64,000 nt of DNA from assembly GCA_037720595.1 (NCBI GenBank), contig JBBJLW010000005.1, forward strand, positions 1 to 64,000, written 5' to 3'. The DNA comes from Gaiellasilicea sp037720595 (lineage in GTDB: Bacteria > Actinomycetota > Thermoleophilia > Gaiellales > Gaiellaceae). The notes under the pieces were generated by a model. It did no database searches. It was not told the origin of the DNA and worked only from the letters and a program-made list of their open reading frames with translations. The translations under genes were made by a program, and so were the position numbers. Positions within the stretch are counted from its first letter, which is position 1, and each line of letters opens with the position of its first letter. Positions 33,138 through 40,131 of this stretch are shown here, in pieces.

Positions 33138-33674
33138 ATGACACTCCCCGATCAGCTGACCGTCGGCCGGGCGGCCTCCGTTCCCCTCGTCGTCGTGCTC
33201 TACGCCTGGGACTTCCCGCACAACGAGGCCTGGGCGACGGCGCTCTTCTGCGTGGCCATGGCGACGGACTGGCTTGACGGCCGGATCGCACGTCGTCGCG
33301 GCACGACCTCCTCGCTCGGCTCGCTCCTCGACCCGATCGCCGACAAGGTGCTCGTGCTCGCGGTGCTCGTGATGCTGATCGAGGACGGGATCTGGCCCGC
33401 CTGGATGGTGGCGGCGATCGTCGCGCGCGAGGTGCTCGTCTCGGGACTCCGCCTCGCCGCGATCGAGCGAGGGGTCGTCATAGCCGCGCGCGACCTCGGC
33501 AAGCTGAAGACGTGGGCCCAGGCGACGGCTGCGGCGCTCGGCGGCTTCGCGGCGGCGGGAGCGTGGAGCGACGCCGTCGGTCTGTGGGCGCTCGTCGTCG
33601 CGCTGGCGCTCACCTGGATCTCGGGCCTGGACTACGCGCGAATCGCGCCGCGGGTCTTGCGCGGGACGGCCTGA
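33138..33674 (+). CDS. pgsA: CDP-alcohol phosphatidyltransferase (PgsA-like)
   Basis: Membrane enzyme of 178 aa predicted to make phosphatidylglycerophosphate from CDP-diacylglycerol and glycerol-3-phosphate. The CDP-alcohol motif DWLDGRIARRRG...GSLLDPIADK (D-x2-D-G-x2-A-R-x8-G-x3-D-x3-D) is complete near residues 37-63. About five to six hydrophobic helices follow. I start it at ATG 33138 (TLPDQLTVGRA), which is divergent from the carboxylase gene by 22 nt; an upstream TTG would overlap it. PgsA is inferred over other family members from length and the TVGRA start. Confidence 0.85.
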   Translation: MTLPDQLTVGRAASVPLVVVLYAWDFPHNEAWATALFCVAMATDWLDGRIARRRGTTSSLGSLLDPIADKVLVLAVLVMLIEDGIWPAWMVAAIVAREVLVSGLRLAAIERGVVIAARDLGKLKTWAQATAAALGGFAAAGAWSDAVGLWALVVALALTWISGLDYARIAPRVLRGTA

Positions 33675-33776
33675 TGAAGTCTTGTGGCAGCCCGCGCTGA
33701 CGCTGTCGACCTGTCCGGGGCCCGTGTTCAGACGACGTGAGAGAGAGCGCGACCGTGCGACGAGCACCATGCGTCG

Positions 33777-33800
33777 AACGCGCGCGCCCAGGCGCGTTTT
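33777..33800. terminator. Intrinsic terminator between pgsA and a converging small gene
   Basis: AACGCGC (33777-33783), 8-nt loop, GCGCGTT (33792-33798) followed by further T. It lies 103 nt after pgsA and at the stop of the small minus-strand gene, so it can serve both. Confidence 0.6.
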
Positions 33801-33996
33801 ACGGGTGCGACTCCTCGGTCGCCTCGCGCAACCCTGCTCGCTGCCAAGCGCTCTCGATCGCGAGGGGCAGCTGGTCGTCCCCCGGAGCGAGCGCCGCGAG
33901 GATCGCTTCGCGGTCGCTCTCACCCGGCTCGGGCTTCATCTCGACCTCCACTTCGCCAGCGTAGCGACCAGGGCGAACAGCTGGAAATCGAGCCAT
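33799..33996 (-). CDS. Small acidic hypothetical protein
   Basis: A 65-aa protein from ATG 33996 with GGAGGG 2-8 nt upstream. It begins ARFPAVRPGRYAGEVEVEMK and continues with an acidic helix (ESDREAILAALAPGDD) and SAWQRAGLREATEE. The DREAILAAL...SAWxxAGLRE layout is reminiscent of the tiny epsilon subunits of actinobacterial acyl-CoA carboxylases, and carboxylase genes lie on both sides, but the match is weak. I leave it as hypothetical. Confidence 0.5.
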   Translation of the reverse strand: MARFPAVRPGRYAGEVEVEMKPEPGESDREAILAALAPGDDQLPLAIESAWQRAGLREATEESHP

Positions 33997-34071
33997 ATCC
34001 CTCCTACGGGGGATTCTCCTGCTCACCGCTCGATGCACAATCGGGATCTGGATTCTGCGTAGGAGGGCAAC

Positions 34072-34179
34072 ATGCTGCAGTGGAAAAACCCGAGGTTCCT
34101 AGTCGTCCTGGTTGCGCTCGCGAGTCTCGCGGCGTCGTTTGGGAGCTGGGGCTGGAACCTTCTCAGCTGGGGCTGGTAG
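34072..34179 (+). CDS. Tiny single-span membrane peptide with Trp-rich C-terminus
   Basis: A 35-aa frame from ATG 34072 preceded by a strong AGGAGGG Shine-Dalgarno. Composition: a basic start (LQWKNPR), one hydrophobic helix (FLVVLVALASLAASF) and a Gly/Trp tail (GSWGWNLLSWGW). It ends 28 nt before the GGDEF/HD-GYP gene on the same strand, likely in one transcript. The helix length, positive-inside start and strong ribosome site support a real membrane micro-protein. Its role is unknown. Confidence 0.6.
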   Translation: MLQWKNPRFLVVLVALASLAASFGSWGWNLLSWGW

Positions 34180-34207
34180 CACCGCTTCTGTGAGCCCCGG
34201 GGGAAAG

Positions 34208-36004
34208 ATGCCCCCGCGGCTCGCGGCCGTCGTCGTCCCGGTCTACCTGACCGGCATCGTCGTCACGGTCGCGGCTGCGGCCTCGTTCGCCACCTCGCCG
34301 CGCAGCCTCTTCGCGCTCGTGGGAATCGCAGGTCTGCTCGCTGCCTCGACCTTCTCCGAGCGCTACCCGGTCCCACTCGACGGGATCGATACGGGCGGCG
34401 TCTCGCTCACGTTCGTCTTCGCAGTCGCGACGATCGTCCTCTACGGATGGCCGGCCGGCGTGATCGTCGGCTTCGCGGCCCCGGTGATGCAGTTGCTCGA
34501 GCATCGCCCGCCGCTCCGGGTCGGCTACAACGCCTCTGTGCTGTCCGTATCGGGAGCCGCGGCAGGTGTTGCGCTGGCGCCTCTCCACGGCTCGAGCGCG
34601 GCGCACATCGTGGCGCAGGTCGCCGTGTGCGCCTTCGTCCACTACACGGTCAACGTTGGCCTGATCAGCCTCGTCGTCGGGGCGAGCGTGCGCAAGTCGG
34701 TGCTCGGCGTGGCGCGCTCGAGCTTCTCGGTCACGATCCTTCCCTTTGCGCTGATGGCCTCCGCCGCGCTGATTCTCGTCGTCCTCTATGAGCGCTCGCC
34801 GCTCCTCTCCGGCGCCCTCGTCGGCCCCCTGCTCGCGATCGCGCTCTACCAGCGCTCGACCTTCCGAGAGCTGCGCGCGATGCGGCTCGCGCTCACCGAT
34901 CCACTGACGGGTCTCGGCAACCACCGCCACTTCCACGACCGGCTCGAGCGCGAGGTCGCCGGCTCGCGCGAGCAGGCTTATCCGCTCAGCCTCTGCCTCG
35001 TCGACATCGACGACTTCAAGCGGATCAACGACCGCTACGGGCACCCCGGCGGAGACAAGGTGCTCGCCCAGCTCGCGACCCGGCTGCGCCAGGGCGGCGA
35101 GGCTTTCCGGCTCGGCGGCGACGAGTTCGCGATCCTCCTCCCCGGGAGGGACGGGGAGGGAGCGAGGGTCGCAGCCGAGGCGATCGTGCAGCGAATCGCC
35201 GCGGTCGAGCTGGAACCGGCCGGGCCGGCCGGTTCCGTCACGGTCAGCGCCGGGATCGCGACCGTCCCCGTCGAGGGCCTCGACCGGGACGAGCTCGTGC
35301 GCCGGGCCGACAGCGCGCTCTACTGGGCGAAGGAGTACGGCAAGGATCAGGTTCGCCTCTACCGTCCCGACGTGGTCGAGATCGCGGAGCTCAAGCGGCT
35401 CGCCGCCGGGCCCGACCGGGCGGCCCGCTTTCGCGCCGCGGCGAGCCTCGCACGAGCCGTCGACGCACGCGATGCCTACACGGGGAGCCATTCCGAGCGC
35501 GTCGCAGATCTCGCCGCCCGGATCGCGAGCCGGCTCGGCATCGACCACGAGCAGGTCGAGCTGACCCGTCTTGCGGGCAGCCTCCACGATCTGGGCAAGC
35601 TCGCGATCCCCGAGGAGATCCTGCGGAAGCCTGGTCCGCTCACCGACACGGAGCGGACCCTGCTCCAGCGGCACCCTCAAATCGGCTTTCGAATGCTCGA
35701 GTCGCTCGGGGTCGATCCCGTGGCCGACTGGGTGCTGCACCATCACGAGCGTTGGGACGGCTCCGGCTACCCGAACGCGGTCGCAGGCGACACGATCCCG
35801 CTCGGCGCTCGGATCATCTTCGTCGCGGACGCGTTCGACGCGATGACCTCGGATCGCGTCTACCGTGACCGGCTCTCGGACGTGGAGGCACTCGACGAGC
35901 TCGAGCGCTGCTCGGGCAGCCAGTTCGATCCGGCGATCGTGGCCGCGCTGGCGGAGGAGCTCGGGCTCACAGGCGCACGCGTGATCACCGCCTTCTCGGC
36001 GTAG
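34208..36004 (+). CDS. Membrane-bound GGDEF plus HD-GYP cyclic-di-GMP protein
   Basis: A 598-aa protein from ATG 34208 (GGGGGA just upstream). Residues 1-215 are a MASE-like sensor of six to eight membrane helices. Residues about 230-390 are a GGDEF diguanylate cyclase domain with DPLTGLGN, DIDDFKRIND and an intact LGGDEFAILL; no RxxD inhibitory site precedes it. Residues about 415-595 are an HD-GYP phosphodiesterase with HSERV, LHDLGKLAIPEEIL and HHHERWDGSGYP, all metal ligands present. Synthesis and degradation of c-di-GMP are therefore both possible. It follows the Trp-rich micro-protein and precedes a GNAT gene. Confidence 0.93.
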   Translation: MPPRLAAVVVPVYLTGIVVTVAAAASFATSPRSLFALVGIAGLLAASTFSERYPVPLDGIDTGGVSLTFVFAVATIVLYGWPAGVIVGFAAPVMQLLEHRPPLRVGYNASVLSVSGAAAGVALAPLHGSSAAHIVAQVAVCAFVHYTVNVGLISLVVGASVRKSVLGVARSSFSVTILPFALMASAALILVVLYERSPLLSGALVGPLLAIALYQRSTFRELRAMRLALTDPLTGLGNHRHFHDRLEREVAGSREQAYPLSLCLVDIDDFKRINDRYGHPGGDKVLAQLATRLRQGGEAFRLGGDEFAILLPGRDGEGARVAAEAIVQRIAAVELEPAGPAGSVTVSAGIATVPVEGLDRDELVRRADSALYWAKEYGKDQVRLYRPDVVEIAELKRLAAGPDRAARFRAAASLARAVDARDAYTGSHSERVADLAARIASRLGIDHEQVELTRLAGSLHDLGKLAIPEEILRKPGPLTDTERTLLQRHPQIGFRMLESLGVDPVADWVLHHHERWDGSGYPNAVAGDTIPLGARIIFVADAFDAMTSDRVYRDRLSDVEALDELERCSGSQFDPAIVAALAEELGLTGARVITAFSA

Positions 36005-36018
36005 CGGTCGGCGCAGGC

Positions 36019-36879
36019 TTGGGCTCGGCGCTGGACGTTCGGGTCGTCGCCGAGCCTACGGAGTTCTTCGAGCGCGCCGCGGGGCTCCTGCTCGCAGACG
36101 AGCCGCGGAACAATCTCATCCTCGGTCTGACGGGTGTGCTCCGGGATCAACCCGGTGTCTATCCCGAGTTCTCGCTCTGGCTCGTTCGGGACGGCGCCGA
36201 TGTCGTTGGCGCGGCGCTGAGGACGCCGCCCTACGGGCTCGTGCTCGGGCCGGCGTCGCCTGCCGCGACCGCCGCCCTCGCCGAGACGATCGAGGGCGAG
36301 CTTCCGGGAGCGGTCGGCGTCGTGCCCGAGATCGACTCGTTCGCCGAGGCGTGGGGTGTAAAGCAGGGCGTTGCGACCGAGGTGCGGTTCGCGCAGGGCA
36401 TCTACGCACTCGAGCGACTGATCGAGCCCAAAGACGTATCCGGCTCTGCACGTGTCGCCACACCCGGCGACACCGAGCTTCTACGCAACTGGCTGATCGA
36501 GTTCTCGCGCGAGGCGCTGCACGAGAGCGATCCCGACGAGGCGCGAATCGCACGGACGATCCGCCAGCGGATCGAGCGCAACGATGCGAGCTTCGTCGTC
36601 TGGGATGATGGCGGCCCGGTCTCCCTCGCCGGCTGCGGGGGCGACACCCCGTCCGGGTCGCGGATCGGACCGGTCTACACGCCACCGGAGCACCGCGGCC
36701 GTGGCTACGGGTCGGCCGTCACCGCCGCGATCACGCGCGCTCGCCTCCAGGTCGGCCGCCGCTTCTGCTTCCTCTACACGGACCTGGCCAATCCAACCTC
36801 GAACAGGATCTATCTCGATCTCGGCTACGAGCGCGTGGGCGACTCGCGAGAGTACGTCTTCGGGCGGGGAGGGCACTGA
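36019..36879 (+). CDS. GNAT-family N-acetyltransferase
   Basis: A 286-aa protein from TTG 36019, 14 nt after the cyclic-di-GMP gene. The C-terminal half is a GNAT domain: acetyl-CoA P-loop GPVYTPPEHRGRGYGSAV (R/QxxGxG form), a following helix TAAITRARLQVG, and NPTSNRIYLDLGYERVGDS. The N-terminal half is a degenerate second GNAT-like domain. The acceptor substrate is unknown. Confidence 0.85.
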   Translation: MGSALDVRVVAEPTEFFERAAGLLLADEPRNNLILGLTGVLRDQPGVYPEFSLWLVRDGADVVGAALRTPPYGLVLGPASPAATAALAETIEGELPGAVGVVPEIDSFAEAWGVKQGVATEVRFAQGIYALERLIEPKDVSGSARVATPGDTELLRNWLIEFSREALHESDPDEARIARTIRQRIERNDASFVVWDDGGPVSLAGCGGDTPSGSRIGPVYTPPEHRGRGYGSAVTAAITRARLQVGRRFCFLYTDLANPTSNRIYLDLGYERVGDSREYVFGRGGH

Positions 36880-36880
36880 A

Positions 36881-37003
36881 ATGTGGCGCCGGCGGAGGCC
36901 GCAATCCATCTACCGGCACGTCCTGGAACACGTGGAGCCGGGCGTCCCCGGCCTGCGCGAGGGGAGCGGTTGGCCGCCGGAGGCGGCCCTTCAGGAGTCT
37001 TAG
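36881..37003 (+). CDS. Possible 40-residue basic peptide
   Basis: ATG 36881 lies 1 nt after the GNAT stop, with GGGGAGGG 9 nt upstream, a very strong ribosome site. The frame encodes WRRRRPQSIYRHVLEHVEP followed by a Gly/Pro-rich end and stops at 37003, just before a terminator hairpin. No family is recognised. It could be a genuine short gene or chance. Confidence 0.35.
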   Translation: MWRRRRPQSIYRHVLEHVEPGVPGLREGSGWPPEAALQES

Positions 37004-37042
37004 CGCGATCGGAATCTGCTTCCGCAGATTCCGATCTTGCGC
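37003..37042. terminator. Bidirectional terminator hairpin
   Basis: Perfect 13-bp stem GATCGGAATCTGC (37007-37019), loop TTCC, GCAGATTCCGATC (37024-37036), extendable by GCGC arms (37003-37006 and 37039-37042). It sits between converging genes, right after the minus-strand carboxyltransferase gene end. Confidence 0.8.
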
Positions 37043-37044
37043 CG

Positions 37045-38610
37045 TTACAGCGGTATGTTGCCGTGCTTTCGCTTCGGGGTCGGCTCGCGCTTCGTCAGCG
37101 CCGTCTCGAGCGCCGAGACGAGCACCGGACGCGTGCGGCGCGGCTCGATCACCTCGTCGACGTAGCCGCGCTCGGCTGCGTGGTAGGGGTTCGCGAAGCG
37201 CTCCTTGTACTCGGCGATCAGCGCCGCGCGGCGGGCGTCCGGATCCTTCGCCTCGGCAAGCTCCTGCCGGAAGATGATGTTGACCGCGCCCTCCGGCCCC
37301 ATCACCGCCACCTCGGCCGTCGGCCAGGCAAGATTGAAGTCGGCGCGGATGTGCTTCGAGCTCATCACGTCGTAGGCACCGCCGTAGGCCTTGCGGAGGA
37401 TCACGGTCAGCTTCGGCACGGTTGCCTCGGCGTAGGCGTAGAGCAGCTTCGCGCCGTGCCGGATGATCCCACCCCACTCCTGCTCGGTCCCAGGCAGAAA
37501 ACCGGGCACGTCGACGAACGTGACGAGCGGGATGTTGAAGGCGTCGCAGGTACGGACGAAGCGAGCCGCCTTCGTCGACGCGTCGATGTCGAGCACGCCC
37601 GCGAGTGCCTGCGGCTGGTTGCCGACGATCCCGACCGCGTGACCCGCGAGCCGCGCGAAGCCGCAGACGATGTTCTCGGCCCAACGCTCCTGGACCTCGA
37701 GGAACTCGCCGTCGTCGACGATCTTGCAGATCACCTGCTTGACGTCGTACGGCTTGTTGGCGCTGTCCGGAATGAACGTGTCGAGCTCGGGCGCCTCGCG
37801 CGTAGGCGGATCTGAGGGCGTCGCGTACGCCGGCGACTCGAGGTTGTTCTGGGGCAGGAACGAGAGCAGGTAGCGCGCGTCCTCCAGCACCGCCTCCTCG
37901 TCGGCCGCTGTGAAGTGGGCGACTCCGGACTTGCTCGCGTGCGCCGCCGCGCCGCCGAGCTCCTCCTGCGTCACCTCCTCCCCCGTCACGGTCTTCACCA
38001 CGTCGGGGCCGGTGATGAACATGTACGAGCTGCCCTCCGCCATCAGGACGAAATCGGTGATCGCGGGCGAGTAGACGGCCCCGCCGGCGCATGGGCCGAG
38101 CACGAGCGAGAGCTGCGGCACGACACCCGAGGCCTGCACGTTGCGCCAGAAGATCTCCGCGTAGCCGGCGAGTGAGACGACGCCCTCCTGGATCCGCGCC
38201 CCGCCGGAGTCGTTGATCCCGATCACCGGACAGCCGTACTTGACCGCGAGATCCATCACCTTGCAGATCTTCTCTGCGAAGACCTCGGAGAGCGAGCCGC
38301 CGAAGACGGTGAAGTCCTGGCTGAAGACGAAGACCTTGCGCCCGAAGACGGTGCCGTAACCGGTGACGACCGCATCGCCGTAGGGCCGGTTCTCCATCGA
38401 GTCGAAGTCGGGATTGCGGTGGCGGACGTAGCGATCGAGCTCGACGAAAGAGCCCGGATCGAGCAGCTTCTCGACGCGCTCGCCGGCGAGCAGCTTGCCG
38501 CGCTCGCGCTGCCGGGCGACCGCCTTCTCGTTCCCCGCGTGCTCGGCCTGCTCGGAGAGCTCCTGGAGCCAGGCGAGCTTGGCCGCCGTCGTATCGTGGA
38601 GCTCCGCCAT
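37045..38610 (-). CDS. Acyl-CoA carboxylase carboxyltransferase (beta) subunit
   Basis: Transfers CO2 from carboxybiotin to acetyl-, propionyl- or similar CoA. I start it at ATG 38610 (AELHDTTAAKLAWLQEL; 521 aa, the normal length of PccB/AccD-type subunits); upstream in-frame codons run through the operator region. Crotonase-like motifs: NDSGGARIQEGV, LGPCAGGAVYSPA and, in the second half, VDVPGFLPGTEQEWGGIIRHGAK, RKAYGGAYDVMSSK. It partners with the biotin subunit at 31340-33115. Two identical palindromes lie just upstream and probably control it. Confidence 0.94.
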   Translation of the reverse strand: MAELHDTTAAKLAWLQELSEQAEHAGNEKAVARQRERGKLLAGERVEKLLDPGSFVELDRYVRHRNPDFDSMENRPYGDAVVTGYGTVFGRKVFVFSQDFTVFGGSLSEVFAEKICKVMDLAVKYGCPVIGINDSGGARIQEGVVSLAGYAEIFWRNVQASGVVPQLSLVLGPCAGGAVYSPAITDFVLMAEGSSYMFITGPDVVKTVTGEEVTQEELGGAAAHASKSGVAHFTAADEEAVLEDARYLLSFLPQNNLESPAYATPSDPPTREAPELDTFIPDSANKPYDVKQVICKIVDDGEFLEVQERWAENIVCGFARLAGHAVGIVGNQPQALAGVLDIDASTKAARFVRTCDAFNIPLVTFVDVPGFLPGTEQEWGGIIRHGAKLLYAYAEATVPKLTVILRKAYGGAYDVMSSKHIRADFNLAWPTAEVAVMGPEGAVNIIFRQELAEAKDPDARRAALIAEYKERFANPYHAAERGYVDEVIEPRRTRPVLVSALETALTKREPTPKRKHGNIPL

Positions 38611-38637
38611 CGTCGTGAGCGTAACGGCGGCCAGGCG

Positions 38638-38658
38638 CTTGTGTTTCTCCAACACAAG
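38638..38658. promoter_or_regulatory. Operator-like palindrome 1 upstream of the carboxyltransferase gene
   Basis: CTTGTGTT (38638-38645), 5-nt spacer, AACACAAG (38651-38658): a perfect 8-bp inverted repeat with core TTGTGTT-N5-AACACAA. It lies 28 nt upstream of the carboxyltransferase start. The same core recurs 58 bp further on, so both are probably sites for one dimeric repressor. Confidence 0.7.
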
Positions 38659-38696
38659 CACCCGAAGAAGGACCGGTCACGCGGCCCGAAGGAAGA

Positions 38697-38715
38697 TTGT
38701 GTTGTTTCAACACAA
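38697..38715. promoter_or_regulatory. Operator-like palindrome 2 in the same divergent region
   Basis: TTGTGTT (38697-38703), GTTTC, AACACAA (38709-38715), the same TTGTGTT-N5-AACACAA core as palindrome 1, here with an extra matching G/C inside. Centre-to-centre distance is 58 bp. It lies 32 nt before the DUF4260 gene start, so it may control that gene as well. Confidence 0.7.
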
Positions 38716-38747
38716 GCTGCCTCCGATCGCGCCGCTATCGTCGGGCG

Positions 38748-39113
38748 ATGCCTGTGCTCGACAGCTTGCCGCGGCTCCTGCTCCGGCTCGAGGGTAGTGC
38801 AGTGCTCGCGGGCTCACTCGCGCTCTACTTCGACCAGGGCTTCGGCTGGCTCGCGCTCGTCGTCTTGGCCCTCGCGCCCGACCTGGCGATGGTCGGCTAC
38901 CTCGCCGGCGAGCGTGCCGGCGCCGCCGTCTACGACCTCGCCCACAACGAGGTGCTGCCGATTGCACTCGGGGTCGTCGGCGTGCTGGCCGACTGGCGGC
39001 TCGCGGTTCAGCTGGCGCTGATCTGGCTCACGCACATCGGGGCAGACCGTCTACTCGGATACGGGCTCAAGTATCCGACCGCATTCCGCGACACCCACCT
39101 CCAACGCGTTTGA
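38748..39113 (+). CDS. DUF4260 small membrane protein
   Basis: A 121-aa hydrophobic protein from ATG 38748 with about four membrane helices. It matches the DUF4260 pattern: LLRLEGSAVLAGSLALY, APDLAMVGYLAGERAGAAVYDLAHN, then WLTHIGADRLLGYGLKYPTAF near the C-terminus. The family function is unknown. Its stop overlaps the start of the next gene by one base, so the two are co-transcribed. Confidence 0.85.
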   Translation: MPVLDSLPRLLLRLEGSAVLAGSLALYFDQGFGWLALVVLALAPDLAMVGYLAGERAGAAVYDLAHNEVLPIALGVVGVLADWRLAVQLALIWLTHIGADRLLGYGLKYPTAFRDTHLQRV

Positions 39114-40075
39114 TGGAGGCGCCGCTCGACCGCTCGACGATCTGGCCCTACGAGGACGGCGAGCCGGGGCCGTTCCACTACGCGCGGGCCGCGCACCCAA
39201 ACGGGGTCGCCGCCGAGCGCGCGCTGGGCGAGCTGGAGGGCGGCGAGGCGGTCCTCTTTGCTTCGGGAACCGCGGCTACGACCGCCGTCGCGCTCGCTCT
39301 GCTCGAGCCAGGGAAGACGATCGCGCTCGCCGACGGCGCCTACTACGGCACGGGGGTCACCCTCACCGAACTCGGGCGCTGGGGACTTCGGCACGTGCTC
39401 TTCGACCAGACCGAGCCGCCGCCGGAAGCCGATCTCGTCTGGATCGAGTCGCCGTCGAATCCGCTCCTGACCGTGCCCGATTTCGTCGCCGCGGCAGCAC
39501 ACTCCGCTCCGGTCGTCTGCGACGCGACGGCCGCGACACCCGTCTACCTCCGCGCGCTCGAGCGCGGCTGCGACCTCGTCGTCCACAGCGCGACGAAGTA
39601 CCTCGCCGGCCACCACGACGCCCTCCTCGGTGCCGTCGTCTGCCGCCGCGCCGAAGACGCCGAGCGGCTGCGGGCTTTCCGCAACGCGACCGGTGCAGTC
39701 GCAGGGCCGGACGCAGCCTGGCTCCTCCTCCGCGGCCTGCGCACGCTCGAGGTGCGCGTACGCCGCCAGACGGAGACCGCGCAGGCGCTCGCGGAGCGGC
39801 TGAGCTCCCATCCGGCCGTGACGACCGTCAGGTACCCGGGCTTCGCCGGGCTCGTCTCGTTCGACGTCGCGGACGGGGAAGCCGCGCGGCGCGTCGAGAC
39901 CGGCACGGAGCTGATCGCGAACGCGACGAGCCTCGGCGGAGTCGCCTCGACGATCGAGACGCGCTACCGCTGGGAGGGAACGCGTGTCCCACCCGGATTG
40001 CTCCGCCTCAGCGTCGGGCTCGAGCCGCTCGAGGAGCTGTGGGCCGATCTCCGGCAGGCCCTGGCGCGGGTCTGA
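39113..40075 (+). CDS. Trans-sulfuration-type PLP enzyme (cystathionine synthase/lyase family)
   Basis: A 320-aa member of the Cys/Met metabolism PLP family. It has FASGTAATTAVALALL, VWIESPSNPLLTVPD, VVCDATAATPVYL with the pyridine-contacting Asp, and the Schiff-base Lys near residue 162 in HSATKYLAGHHD. The C-terminal ATSLGGVASTIETR matches the substrate-carboxylate segment. It is about 60 residues shorter than MetB/MetC, mainly at the N-terminus. Gamma-synthase and lyase activities cannot be told apart. ATG 39113 is chosen over an upstream TTG. Confidence 0.88.
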   Translation: MEAPLDRSTIWPYEDGEPGPFHYARAAHPNGVAAERALGELEGGEAVLFASGTAATTAVALALLEPGKTIALADGAYYGTGVTLTELGRWGLRHVLFDQTEPPPEADLVWIESPSNPLLTVPDFVAAAAHSAPVVCDATAATPVYLRALERGCDLVVHSATKYLAGHHDALLGAVVCRRAEDAERLRAFRNATGAVAGPDAAWLLLRGLRTLEVRVRRQTETAQALAERLSSHPAVTTVRYPGFAGLVSFDVADGEAARRVETGTELIANATSLGGVASTIETRYRWEGTRVPPGLLRLSVGLEPLEELWADLRQALARV

Positions 40076-40131
40076 GCTTCGCACGATACTTCCGCACAAC
40101 CCCGCTGACATCCGCTGAAGAAGGAGCTCCC

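Noticed and set aside
33682..34062. 126-residue plus-strand frame after pgsA
   Set aside because: Arg/Leu-rich, passes through the terminator and opposite the better-supported small minus-strand gene.
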